The notes: generated by a model from the sequence alone, not told the origin. A stretch of 44,049 nt of DNA from Streptomyces sp. Ru71 (GCF_002920535.1 NZ_PQSS01000062.1:1-44049), one strand, 5' to 3'. Positions 29,230 through 36,983 are shown, numbered from the stretch's first letter. Translations and numbers: made by a program.

Positions 29230-29789
29230 TGAATTACCTCCCTGTGGGGGCGGTCCATTAGATCTGCCAGCCGCTCATAGATGAGGTCCTTCAGAGTATT
29301 TCCGGTCATATTTGCTGAGGCTTCCGCTACTGCCTCGCAGCGTTCTGTAATAGTTTCCCACGCCTCAGTATTGGCCAGATCCGCTGCCAGCCTTTTTCCT
29401 TGCGGCGTCGGGACCAATGCCACGCTTCCCCTGCGGCCCTTGGTGTAGCGAAGCAGGCCGCGTCCCACGAGAGCGCCAATGATGGCGTAATAACGGTCGT
29501 CCCAGGGTCCATATTTGTATCGAGTCATCGGCGCCTCAACTTCGGTAGGTGCTGCCAATTCCTCAGGAGCCAGTGCCAGCCGTTCATCGCGAGGATTAAG
29601 AGGGTCAAGAACGGTCGAAGCCAAGGCTGGGTAACGCAATAGGAAATCGAGCTTAGCCAGCTTGGTGAGACCGTCGAGCTTGCCGCTGTGGCCAGCGGTG
29701 CCGGCCACAGCCGTCACCAGAAGTAGGACACGCGCTTGGTGGTAAGCAAGGTCCTCGCGCAACAGGGCACGGTCAAGGGCGTCGCTCAT
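29226..29789 (-). CDS. lmuC: LmuC-like / ABC-three-component middle protein
   Basis: A 187-aa soluble protein, helical at the N-terminus, with the motif KLDGLTKLAKLDFLLRYPAL (residues about 37-56) that marks the 'middle component' of ABC-three-component systems. A winged-helix-like segment follows (YKYGPWDDRYYAIIGALVGRGLLRYTKGRRGSVALVPTPQGK). It lies between effector and ATPase with ATGA overlaps on both sides. In Lamassu the corresponding LmuC bridges the ATPase and the effector. Confidence 0.83.
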   Translation of the reverse strand: MSDALDRALLREDLAYHQARVLLLVTAVAGTAGHSGKLDGLTKLAKLDFLLRYPALASTVLDPLNPRDERLALAPEELAAPTEVEAPMTRYKYGPWDDRYYAIIGALVGRGLLRYTKGRRGSVALVPTPQGKRLAADLANTEAWETITERCEAVAEASANMTGNTLKDLIYERLADLMDRPHREVIQ

Positions 29790-31177
29790 GAGGTTTGCCC
29801 CTGTCCTCGTCGGATAGCCTCGATAGCTTGGTCTACGTCGAAACGATCACTGAACCACACCTTGCACTGGCTGGTCAGTTCACAGATTCCTCCGAGCAAG
29901 AGCTCGGGGTCCATGCCGCTCGGCATGTCAGCAGGTGGCGAGGCTGCAATGAGTTGCTGAACTTCCCGCCAGAAGGCAGGCCCTCGCGGCGCCTCAGAGA
30001 GGGTGCTTTGGGTTGCTTCATCACTTATGCGCAACAAGTAACGATCTAGGCGCGCTTGAGCCACTCGAGCACTAGGGTTGCCGCTACGCTCCTCGCGCCA
30101 GAAGTCTCTGTACTCCTGTGCCAGATGCTCAGCCCGCTCGATGCTGTTGTCTGGACACTGCCCCGCTGACATCTTCACGGCGAGCTTTGTGGTGCGCTGA
30201 AGGCGAGGAAGCGGCCGGTAACCGTGGGGCTGAGAGATGGCGGTCCTGACTGCCAGGTCTATGTCATGCAGTGTGACGATTCGGTTGACGAGTGCTCGCT
30301 CCAACTGCGCCGCACTGGGTGAAGTCGCACCAATCCTGTACGCCAGCACCGCGGGCAGTTTTCCAGTCGGCACACGCCCTGCTTTGCGCATGCGCGCATA
30401 GAAGATGTCGTGCACGGCGGCCCAGACGGACTCGGGGTCGATTGCGAGCCGCAGGTGGTCGCATAAGGGTCGCGCGTACATGTTCGCCGCAGCGTACCCA
30501 AGGTGGTCACGGGGGAGCTTTCCCGCTTCCACGTCCAGCACGGCCATGAAGCGGACCACTTGCGCGATCTCCGCATCGGTCGGAGATGGCATGGGTCTGT
30601 CAGCCGGCGCCCACCCCGGGGGTAGTTCCTTGCAGTAGGAGCGAAGCGCCTGACAAAGATCGATAACGGGCTTGCGGTGCTCCTCAGGCACGGTCAGAGG
30701 TTGATGCGCGAGGCGAAGCTCTCTTAGCTTCTCCCATGCCTTTTCAAGCTTCTGCACCTCCGGCGACAGGCCAAAGGTAGTGACCATGCGGCAAGTGGGG
30801 GTCTCGCTGAGAGCGTGCCAGCGACCGAAGAGGTGGGCCACGCCACCTGCATCCGCGAGGCTGTTGATGGTCGTGAAGGGCCCGGTTGTCACATCTCGGT
30901 GCTTCGCGGAGACGAGTTCAACTGCATCTCCATCGACCGCCGCCCAGTCCTCGTGGTACTCACAGACGATTCGGCAGTCGATGTCCTGAGACGGGCGCCC
31001 GTCGTCGTCGAGCGCGTCGAGGTAGAGGCGAAGCCCGTCCGCAGCTGCCATGGAGGCCTGCCAGTTATACCGGTCCAGGGTGTCTGCACCCGAGTCGTCG
31101 AGCTGAGGCAAGGAGAAAAACAACTGCCGCGCGCTCTCCACCCCCACAAGCGACTCCAATGTCACCCCCCGACACAC
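29786..31177 (-). CDS. lmuA: LmuA-like effector with Cap4/DUF4297-type nuclease domain
   Basis: A 463-aa first gene of the cassette. The start is ATG 31177, with GTG 31147 (GGAG six bases upstream) as an alternative. Residues about 35-110 fit the restriction-endonuclease-like fold of Cap4/DUF4297: RYNWQASMAAADGLRLYLDAL as the leading helix, acidic residues in VCEYHEDW (E73, E76, D77), then VELVSAKHRD with K92. The usual Gln of QxK is a Ser here. The rest is helical and should bind the ATPase complex. In Lamassu this protein degrades DNA when the complex is triggered. Nuclease activity is inferred from motif only. Confidence 0.75.
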   Translation of the reverse strand: MCRGVTLESLVGVESARQLFFSLPQLDDSGADTLDRYNWQASMAAADGLRLYLDALDDDGRPSQDIDCRIVCEYHEDWAAVDGDAVELVSAKHRDVTTGPFTTINSLADAGGVAHLFGRWHALSETPTCRMVTTFGLSPEVQKLEKAWEKLRELRLAHQPLTVPEEHRKPVIDLCQALRSYCKELPPGWAPADRPMPSPTDAEIAQVVRFMAVLDVEAGKLPRDHLGYAAANMYARPLCDHLRLAIDPESVWAAVHDIFYARMRKAGRVPTGKLPAVLAYRIGATSPSAAQLERALVNRIVTLHDIDLAVRTAISQPHGYRPLPRLQRTTKLAVKMSAGQCPDNSIERAEHLAQEYRDFWREERSGNPSARVAQARLDRYLLRISDEATQSTLSEAPRGPAFWREVQQLIAASPPADMPSGMDPELLLGGICELTSQCKVWFSDRFDVDQAIEAIRRGQGQTS

Positions 31178-31494
31178 ATGGGTTAACTGTGCGTACCCAA
31201 GACCGATCAGTCAAGACGCTCACTTCGCACACACGTTCAGTCGTTACGGGTCTGCTGGTCAGGCGGCGAAACTGGGGATGGCAATCGTTGGGTGCGGCGC
31301 GGTCCGTCGACACACCATCGGGGGCGATCACTTGGCGGCAGCCCGCCAGTTGTCGAGGCGGGCCCGGGCCACGTCATCGTTCTGATCGCGGCGCACAGCC
31401 CTGCGGACGGTCCTGGACCGTCCGAGGTCAGCTGACGCTGACCAACAACGAGAGAAGCCCACGGCATCCGACCAGGTCAGAGCCGTGGACTTCA
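31178..31494. other. Non-coding region upstream of the defence operon
   Basis: About 320 bp without a convincing gene. It should hold the promoter of the three-gene cassette. It contains two adjacent perfect inverted repeats at 31404-31443, listed separately. Confidence 0.45.
31404..31443. repeat. Two adjacent palindromes upstream of the defence operon
   Basis: CGGACGGTCC-T-GGACCGTCCG (31404-31424) is followed after one base by GGTCAGC-TGAC-GCTGACC (31426-31443). They lie 227-266 bp upstream of the lmuA-like start and 50 bp after the end of the facing regulator operon. They may be a terminator pair for that operon's upstream side or operators; no T-run is present. Confidence 0.55.
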
Positions 31495-31575
31495 TCAGGC
31501 CCGCTGGTCAGCGGAACCGGTGATCAGCAGACCGGCAAGTAAGGCCTCACTGAACAGGCTGTAGTCGGCAAACAT
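31495..31575 (-). CDS. Small peptide (26 aa) at the end of the GntR operon
   Basis: The ATG at 31575 has GGGGAG four bases upstream and lies 11 bp past the stop of the 100-aa gene. The peptide MFADYSLFSEALLAGLLITG continues six residues to SADQRA. The central hydrophobic stretch of about 12 residues suggests membrane or partner contact. The good ribosome site and operon position favour a real gene, but it is very short. Confidence 0.4.
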   Translation of the reverse strand: MFADYSLFSEALLAGLLITGSADQRA

Positions 31576-31586
31576 AGCGCTCCCCG

Positions 31587-31889
31587 TCAGAGGGAGGGGG
31601 GCTCGTTCACCGCCAGGAGGTGACCGCGGCTGGTGGCAACGCGGAGTACGTCTCTCAGAGCCCCAGTCAGCTCCTGCGCTAGCTGCCGTACGTCCTCCCG
31701 GCCGGCGTCCTCGTCGTCGAGAGTTTGCGCAGCCTGTTCCAGTAACTCTGCCGCTGTTCCCAGCTGCACCGCCTCGATGTTGTCTGCCAGGCGGGACATG
31801 TAGCCGCCCCTGTCGTCGGTGCTCAGGTAGCAGGGCTTGCCCTCCGGCCCCGACCACGGGAGGAGCCGGAATTTGTCTGATGCCGTCAT
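31587..31889 (-). CDS. 100-aa protein of unknown function, coupled to GntR gene
   Basis: A soluble, mainly helical protein (residues 30-85 are Ala/Leu/Glu-rich, predicted helices). It starts MTASDKFRLLPWSGPEGKPCYL; its start overlaps the GntR stop (ATGA). Small partners of this kind often follow GntR regulators in Streptomyces accessory regions. Function is unknown to me. Confidence 0.75.
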   Translation of the reverse strand: MTASDKFRLLPWSGPEGKPCYLSTDDRGGYMSRLADNIEAVQLGTAAELLEQAAQTLDDEDAGREDVRQLAQELTGALRDVLRVATSRGHLLAVNEPPSL

Positions 31890-32617
31890 GCTTGCGCCAG
31901 CCTCTCGTCGGTCATGGGGTGCGTAGTGAAGACCCCTTCGACGCGGTTCCCTGGGAACACCAGCAGCGCAACTTCGACGACTCGGCCGGCAGCGTCAGTC
32001 GCGACTCGGGTGATCGTCAGGACTGGTGCAGTGGGGTCGGACCGGAGGGACGATGCTTCGTCCGACGTAGGTGGGCGGGCACAGACTGTCTCCCGAACAG
32101 CAGCCGGCGGCACGCTGACGATGGCGAATCTCGTCACCGCTTCGCGGCGCGATGGTTCGTGGTCCAGGATCCCGGCCGGTGCCAGGTCGCTTGGGACGTA
32201 GATCCGGGCAAGTCCGTGCGGTGACTCCCCCTCGTGGCTGATGCAGATGAACTCTGTGAGAGGGCTGCCCTGCGGCACCTTGAACAAGGTTGTCAGGGGA
32301 CCGTCCGCCTGGACCGTGTTGCTGCGTACAGAGACGCGTAGGGCCGCTTCAGCGGCCGTCCAGGGGTCCAGCGTTCCCCATCCGCCGACGTACACGATCT
32401 TGCGGAGTGAGCGACGGACGAAGTTGCCTTTGCCGTGGATCTTCTCGACGAGTCCTTCGCTCTGAAGGACAGCGAGGGCCTTCCGCAGTGTCACGGTGCT
32501 CACCTTGAATCGGTCGGCCAGGCCAGTCTCGGAGGGAAGGCGTTCGCCGGGCTTGATGCGGCCAGTCGTGATTTGGTGCCGGAGGTCGTTGGCGATGTCG
32601 TCATGGCGCGAGGACAT
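31886..32617 (-). CDS. GntR-family regulator with UTRA domain
   Basis: A 243-aa regulator: winged HTH at residues 5-68 (DIANDLRHQITTG, PSETGLADRFKVSTVTLRKALAVL, GLVEKIHGKGNFVRR) and a UTRA effector domain from about 95 to the end. It is the fifth gene of a seven-gene compact minus-strand operon. The ligand is unknown. It is a second GntR protein besides KorSA and differs from it, so it probably controls cargo rather than transfer. Confidence 0.85.
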   Translation of the reverse strand: MSSRHDDIANDLRHQITTGRIKPGERLPSETGLADRFKVSTVTLRKALAVLQSEGLVEKIHGKGNFVRRSLRKIVYVGGWGTLDPWTAAEAALRVSVRSNTVQADGPLTTLFKVPQGSPLTEFICISHEGESPHGLARIYVPSDLAPAGILDHEPSRREAVTRFAIVSVPPAAVRETVCARPPTSDEASSLRSDPTAPVLTITRVATDAAGRVVEVALLVFPGNRVEGVFTTHPMTDERLAQA

Positions 32618-32624
32618 GGACCAG

Positions 32625-32846
32625 TCACCGCCTTCTCATACGCACGGCGACGAGCCGGGTCCGTGCATGTATGGTCAGCAGCTCGCCCGACTCGAAGAGG
32701 AGTTGCTTGGCGCCCTGGGCAAGTTGGAACAGGTCGCTCACACGGTGGGCTCGGCCGCCGACTTGGATGATGTCGCCACGCTGCACGGTCGCCGCGGTGA
32801 TCTCAACATTGGAGACCAGCGCGCCACCAGGTACCCGTTCGATCAC
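32625..32846 (-). CDS. 73-aa beta-rich protein of unknown function
   Basis: I chose GTG 32846 because GGAGGT lies six bases upstream; it overlaps the stop of the preceding gene (GTGA). The sequence VSNVEITAATVQRGDIIQVGGRAHRVSDLFQL reads as a small beta barrel of the 'RGD-I-V-G-x-x-x-V' type common in Streptomyces hypothetical proteins, and ends in a basic tail (RMRRR). No function recognised. Confidence 0.68.
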   Translation of the reverse strand: MIERVPGGALVSNVEITAATVQRGDIIQVGGRAHRVSDLFQLAQGAKQLLFESGELLTIHARTRLVAVRMRRR

Positions 32847-33046
32847 TGCTCTACCTCCGCAGCCCTGAGCCGGCCGACCGTCGAGTGGCACGGGCAGTCG
32901 CACGCCTCGTAGACCACCGGGACGTCGATCGGCGCGGAGATCGGGGAGGATTCAGTGCAGCTGGAGTGCGTGCCGATCCGGCATGAGGTCGATCGGTAAG
33001 GCATGGTCGCGACCTCGGCGATGCGCACGTGACTGCGAGGGGGCAT
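32843..33046 (-). CDS. 67-aa Cys/His-containing small protein
   Basis: ATG 33046 overlaps the preceding stop (TGATG); ATG 33004 with GAGG eight bases upstream is an alternative giving 53 aa. It has the motif YEACDCPCHS and an earlier CRIGTHSSC, five Cys and three His in all, suggesting a zinc-binding knuckle. It is coupled on both sides. Function unknown. Confidence 0.62.
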   Translation of the reverse strand: MPPRSHVRIAEVATMPYRSTSCRIGTHSSCTESSPISAPIDVPVVYEACDCPCHSTVGRLRAAEVEQ

Positions 33047-33354
33047 CAGTGGACCCCCGCTAGGGCCGACCAGGCCTCGGCCGGTAGGTGGGGAGTTACG
33101 ACCAGCGCACGCCTTCGGGCGCGCTTCTCCCACGCCAGCACGTACGGACGCACAAGCGCGACGTCCTCGCCCCGGAGCAAGTGTCGGTGGTTCGGAGCGC
33201 TCTGAGCTGGGCCACGGGTGGCCGTCTCGCCGACAGACGTCGTACGAGCGGGAACAGCCGGGAGCCGGTGGGGCATTAGGGGGCGGCGGTGCCGGCCCTT
33301 GGGGAAGTACCGCTCTCTGGTGAGCGAGGCGGCACGGCGGATACGGTTGAGCAC
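33046..33354 (-). CDS. 102-aa basic protein of unknown function
   Basis: An Arg-rich N-terminal half (about 10 Arg in the first 40 residues), then a helical stretch LLRGEDVALVRPYVLAWEKRARRRALVV. This second part recurs in small Streptomyces accessory proteins. It lies 12 bp past the preceding gene and overlaps the next. No function recognised. Confidence 0.62.
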   Translation of the reverse strand: MLNRIRRAASLTRERYFPKGRHRRPLMPHRLPAVPARTTSVGETATRGPAQSAPNHRHLLRGEDVALVRPYVLAWEKRARRRALVVTPHLPAEAWSALAGVH

Positions 33355-33366
33355 GCTGCTCAGCTC

Positions 33367-33645
33367 CTATCGCTGATGGCTCGGTCCCCCGACATCGCCC
33401 GTCGTGGGGACCGCTTTGTGTACGGCCGCCCAGAGGGTGCGGCCGTTCAGGCTGGTGGCGAGGAGACCGAAGCGGTCCGCCTCCGCCACCACTTCCAAGA
33501 CCTCCCGCCATAAGTCGGCGGGCAGTGTTTCCGGCACCTCCACTTCAACCGTCGTGTACCGGTCGTGCTCCTCGATGCGCGCCGGGAGCCCGACGGCAGA
33601 CAGCCGGGCGGCGATGGCCGCCGCAGTAACTCCCGAAGCGGGCAC
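33367..33645 (-). CDS. 92-aa alpha/beta protein, first gene of the small-protein operon
   Basis: A compact protein: AAAIAARLSAVGLPARIEEHDRYTTVEVEVPETLPADLWREVLEVVAEAD reads as helix-strand-strand-helix. It is the leading gene of the operon running to 31495 and is divergent from the GntR gene at 33725. It probably shares the CTAGT palindromes as operators. Function unknown. Confidence 0.7.
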   Translation of the reverse strand: MPASGVTAAAIAARLSAVGLPARIEEHDRYTTVEVEVPETLPADLWREVLEVVAEADRFGLLATSLNGRTLWAAVHKAVPTTGDVGGPSHQR

Positions 33646-33684
33646 AGGGCAGCCTCCGTCAACCGGCGATCACTTTGTGTGAAG

Positions 33685-33715
33685 CTAGTTAACTAGATTA
33701 GTGCTAGTGGACTAG
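33685..33715. promoter_or_regulatory. Two CTAGTnnACTAG operators in a divergent promoter
   Basis: CTAGTTAACTAG (33685-33696) and CTAGTGGACTAG (33704-33715) have centres 19 bp apart. They fill the 79-bp gap between the small-protein operon and the GntR gene, the second site ending 9 bp before the GntR start. Short palindromes with a variable centre are typical GntR-family targets. Confidence 0.75.
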
Positions 33716-33724
33716 ATTTTCCAT

Positions 33725-34480
33725 ATGCCTGAGCAGCCGCCCTATCTCCGCATCGCCGACGAACTCCGGCGGCGCATCGCGGAACACGTATGGGAGCCCG
33801 GGGATCGCCTGCCGTCCCGCGCCCAGATCGGCCAAGAGTGTGGGGTGGGTGAGAACGTCGTCCGCCGGGCTCAGGAGTTGCTGATCTCCCAGGGTGTGTT
33901 GGAGGGCCGCGCAGGGTCGGGGACGTACGTCGCCGAGCCACGGCAGCGTGTGCGCATGGTGCGGTCGTCTGCGCGTGAGCGGCCGGATGGGTCGCCGTTC
34001 CGGGCGGACATGAAGGCCGTCGGCAGGCAAGGGGATTGGGAGAGCCGGACCGACGCCAAGGTTCCGGCGCCGGCGGACATCGCGGCACGGCTCGGCATCG
34101 CCGAGGGCGACCTCTGCGTCCGCACGACGTACGAGTTCCTGGCCGATGGCAGGCCGTTGCAGCTGTCGACCAGTTGGGAGCCGTACGACCTCACCGCCGG
34201 CACACTCGTCGTCCTCCCCGAGGGAGGGCCGCACGCCGGGGCGGGTGTCGTGAACCGCATGGCTGCCATCGGAATCACCGTCAGCCACGCCGTGGAGCAG
34301 CCGGAGCCTCGACAGGCAACCGCCGAGGAGGCCTCGCTCCTGGGCGTTCAGAAGTCCGCACTCGTCACCCACATCAGGCGGACGTACTACAGCGACGAGG
34401 GACGGCCCGTGGAGACAGCGGACATCGTGGTTCCCGCCGCGCACTGCGAGATCGTCTACGAGATCCCGATCAACCGCTAG
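33725..34480 (+). CDS. GntR-family regulator with UTRA domain (divergent)
   Basis: A 251-aa regulator: winged HTH in residues 5-66 (YLRIADELRRRIAEH, PSRAQIGQECGVGENVVRRAQELL, GVLEGRAGSGTYV) and a UTRA domain from about 95. There is no ribosome site before ATG 33725, only ACTAGATTTTCCAT, so the mRNA may be leaderless. The two palindromes before it suggest self-repression and control of the divergent operon. This is the third GntR protein of the element. Confidence 0.87.
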   Translation: MPEQPPYLRIADELRRRIAEHVWEPGDRLPSRAQIGQECGVGENVVRRAQELLISQGVLEGRAGSGTYVAEPRQRVRMVRSSARERPDGSPFRADMKAVGRQGDWESRTDAKVPAPADIAARLGIAEGDLCVRTTYEFLADGRPLQLSTSWEPYDLTAGTLVVLPEGGPHAGAGVVNRMAAIGITVSHAVEQPEPRQATAEEASLLGVQKSALVTHIRRTYYSDEGRPVETADIVVPAAHCEIVYEIPINR

Positions 34481-34532
34481 CTCCGCCCGCGCAGGACGCC
34501 TTCAACTTGGCGTGCCGAGTAAGGTCCGCAGC

Positions 34533-34781
34533 ATGACGACTCCGCCTGACCGCATCGACAGCAGAGAAGACCTGGCGGCCTTCGTTCGTTCCCTGCGTCG
34601 CAGCCACACCGAGGACGCAAGCTCATGGGAGAACGCGGGCCTTCCGAGCTTCCTGGAAGCGCTGGCCGCCTGGATCGACGACGCGGACGGTTGGTACCAA
34701 AACACCGGCCGTGAGTTGCCGCCTGACGGTGACTGGACGTTCTTCGCGCGAGCTCTGCAAGCAGCGACGGTGTACGAGTAG
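34533..34781 (+). CDS. DUF7660-like small protein
   Basis: An 82-aa acidic soluble protein from ATG 34533 (AAGG eight bases upstream; an in-frame ATG at 34512 is less likely). It shows the pattern DRIDSREDLAAFVRSLRR...WENAGLPSFLEALAAWIDDADGWYQN...FARALQAATVYE that I associate with DUF7660. Relatives are often near toxin-immunity or accessory genes. Function unknown. It is the last gene before attR. Confidence 0.72.
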   Translation: MTTPPDRIDSREDLAAFVRSLRRSHTEDASSWENAGLPSFLEALAAWIDDADGWYQNTGRELPPDGDWTFFARALQAATVYE

Positions 34782-34792
34782 TCAGAGCCGGG

Positions 34793-34810
34793 TCGAATGC
34801 GTGTCGAAGG
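34793..34810 (+). promoter_or_regulatory. Right-end paired GTCGAA site
   Basis: GTCGAATGCGTGTCGAAG equals the left-end copy at 15441-15458 except for one base, in the same orientation, 69 bp from attR. Two GTCGAA hexamers lie 11 bp apart. Candidate recombinase/Xis arm site. Confidence 0.5.
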
Positions 34811-34878
34811 CCAGACGATGACGCGCTCGGCGCGGTAAGAGCAGCAGGTCAGCGATGGGGTGGCGCCAAACCCACCCA

Positions 34879-34922
34879 GCGCCTTCTAAGCGCCTAGCCG
34901 CAGGTTCGGGTCCTGCCGGGGG
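34879..34922 (+). repeat. attR (displaced tRNA-Arg 3' half)
   Basis: This is the right copy of the core, 41 of 44 identical to attL. Its T-loop reads TTCGGGT, losing the near-universal A58, and the acceptor end has one extra G, so it could not serve as a tRNA. Host sequence resumes after it. Confidence 0.85.
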
Positions 34923-34987
34923 GCACCCGGGTTCGCTCTCCCGCTGGACAGGGCCAAGCCCCGGGATGTCGGCAGGTCGGGCAGCCG

Positions 34988-35755
34988 TCAGTAATGGTGG
35001 TCCGGCCAGTGAGGGGCTGCCCAGCGGGCCTCCGGGGGGAGTTCGAGCAGTTTTAGTCGGTGCTGTAGGTCCTCCGGTGCACCCGTCTCGCGGAGGCGCG
35101 GTGCGGCGTGGGTGAGGAGCCAGGCTGTCAGGTCCGTGCGCATTTTCTCCTCGTCGTTCTCGTGCCAGTCGACGCTCCACGGGAGGCTGTCTCCCAGCAG
35201 CCCGTACTCCCATTCCGCCGCCGCCTCCGCGAGACGGCGGTCGCTGAGGGGGCCGGTCTGCTGCTCCCAGTCGGCGAGCCAGGGGCCGACCGTTCCGGAC
35301 GCCTCTGCGCACATCGCGAAGACCTGGTGCGCCGGGACCGCCGCGTCCGGGTCTGTGAGGCCACAAGCCCACCACGCGTGCAGGAACTCGCGTACCGGGC
35401 CGGCCTGCTCCTCCGGCCACTGCTGCCAGCGGCCGCGGGCGAAGGAAGAGCCGGCCTCCTCCAGGCCGAACAGCGGGTCGGCGCGGCCGGCGACCAGGAC
35501 CCTGGCGAACTGCGGCAGGATGCGGCGCAGCACGGCCGCGTGATCGACCCAGTCGACGGCCTGCCAGGTCCGGCGCAGGAGGTCCGGCTCCAGTTCCACG
35601 TCCGGTGTCTTCAGCAGGGAGAGCTCCTCCGCGCTGCCCCAGTGGCACTCGCAGTTGCGCTCTTCCGGATGCGCGGTCATGCCGCCGAAGGTGACGGTGA
35701 GCTCGTCCAGGGCGGCGTTGAGACGGCGGTGTGCGGGGTGGTCGGCGCGCTGCAT
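34988..35755 (-). CDS. Conserved protein of unknown function
   Basis: A 255-aa soluble, mostly helical protein rich in Trp (about 12). An early CECHW motif near residue 35 (RNCECHWGSAEELSLLK) could bind a metal. It starts MQRADHPAHRRLNAALDELT, without a clear ribosome site. No signal peptide or membrane helix. It is the first host gene past attR. I do not recognise a function. Confidence 0.75.
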   Translation of the reverse strand: MQRADHPAHRRLNAALDELTVTFGGMTAHPEERNCECHWGSAEELSLLKTPDVELEPDLLRRTWQAVDWVDHAAVLRRILPQFARVLVAGRADPLFGLEEAGSSFARGRWQQWPEEQAGPVREFLHAWWACGLTDPDAAVPAHQVFAMCAEASGTVGPWLADWEQQTGPLSDRRLAEAAAEWEYGLLGDSLPWSVDWHENDEEKMRTDLTAWLLTHAAPRLRETGAPEDLQHRLKLLELPPEARWAAPHWPDHHY

Positions 35756-35909
35756 GAGGGACCCGGCCTTCAGGGACTCCGTACGGCTTCCGCCGGGCGA
35801 AGATCGCCACTTTACCCGGCCCGGGTCGGACGGTCATCCGGCCTGCCGCGTCCCTCTCCTTCCCACTAGCATGATCATGACGTGTCGCCGACCACGATCG
35901 GGAATCACC

Positions 35910-36872
35910 GTGCCCCTGCGCTGTGCCCTGCTCGACGACTTCCAGGACGTCGTCGCCACCGACCTCGTCGACTGGTCACCGATCGCCGATCAGGTCGAGG
36001 TCGTCTCCTTCGGGACGCACTTCGCCGACGAGGACGCCCTCGCGGCCGCTCTCGCCGAGTTCGACATCGTCGTCACCCTGCGCGAACGCGTCCCCTTCCC
36101 GGCCTCGCTGCTCGCCCGGCTGCCCAGGCTGCGACTGCTCATCGCCTCCGGGATGCGCAACAGCGTCATCGACTACGCGGCGGCCGAGGAGCACGGCGTC
36201 ACCGTGTGCGGCACGGCCAGTTCCTCCACCCCGCCCGTCGAACTGACCTGGGCGCTGTTGCTCGGCCTCGCCCGGGGCATCGTCGAGGAGAGCGGCGCCC
36301 TGCGCTCCGGCGGGCCCTGGCAGTCCACCGTCGGCGTCGATCTGCACGGCAGCCGGCTCGGGCTGCTCGGGCTCGGCAAGATCGGCAGCCGGGTCGCGCA
36401 GGTCGGACTGGCGTTCGGGATGCACGTCAGCGCCTGGAGCCAGAACCTCACCGCCGAGCGCGCCGAGGAGGTCGGCGTCGAACGGGCCGCGAGCAAGGAG
36501 GAGCTGCTCGCCTCCAGCGACTTCGTCTCCGTCCACCTCGCGCTGAGCGAGCGCACCCGCGGACTGCTCGGCGCGGCCGAACTCGCCCTGCTCAAGCCCA
36601 CCGCCTACCTGATCAACACCTCCCGCGCGGCCATCGTCGACCAGGACGCCCTGCTGGCCGCCCTGCACGAGGGCCGCATCGCCGGCGCCGGCGTCGATGT
36701 CTTCGACGTGGAGCCGCTCCCCGCCGGCCATCCGATGCGCACCGCGCCCCGCCTGCTCGCCACGCCCCACCTGGGCTATGTGTCCCGCGCCAACTACCGC
36801 ACGTACTACGGCCAGGCCGTGGAGAACATCCAGGCCTACCTGGCCGGTTCACCGCTGCGGCAACTGCCGTGA
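35910..36872 (+). CDS. D-2-hydroxyacid dehydrogenase family protein
   Basis: A 320-aa NAD-dependent oxidoreductase. GTG 35910 is chosen because GGGA lies six bases upstream; an in-frame ATG at 35871 is less supported. The Rossmann motif GLGKIGSRVAQVG is near residue 155, followed by the acidic-to-neutral cofactor region. The catalytic triad of the family is seen as Arg in INTSRAAIVDQD, Glu in DVFDVEPLP and His in TPHLGY. It reduces 2-oxoacids or oxidises D-2-hydroxyacids; the substrate is unknown. It stands alone before the chaplin gene. Confidence 0.9.
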   Translation: MPLRCALLDDFQDVVATDLVDWSPIADQVEVVSFGTHFADEDALAAALAEFDIVVTLRERVPFPASLLARLPRLRLLIASGMRNSVIDYAAAEEHGVTVCGTASSSTPPVELTWALLLGLARGIVEESGALRSGGPWQSTVGVDLHGSRLGLLGLGKIGSRVAQVGLAFGMHVSAWSQNLTAERAEEVGVERAASKEELLASSDFVSVHLALSERTRGLLGAAELALLKPTAYLINTSRAAIVDQDALLAALHEGRIAGAGVDVFDVEPLPAGHPMRTAPRLLATPHLGYVSRANYRTYYGQAVENIQAYLAGSPLRQLP

Positions 36873-36983
36873 GCAGTCCGGCCTACGTGCCGTGGGCAGT
36901 CCGCGCACACCTCCTCCCGCTTCCTCCCGGGCCCACCCGTCCCCACCCCCGCCGCCCGTCTGCCGGAACTCCCTGTTCAAAAA

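Noticed and set aside
34879..34952. Second tRNA gene at the right end
   Set aside because: Only the 3' half is present, without D-arm or 5' acceptor; it is the attR relic.
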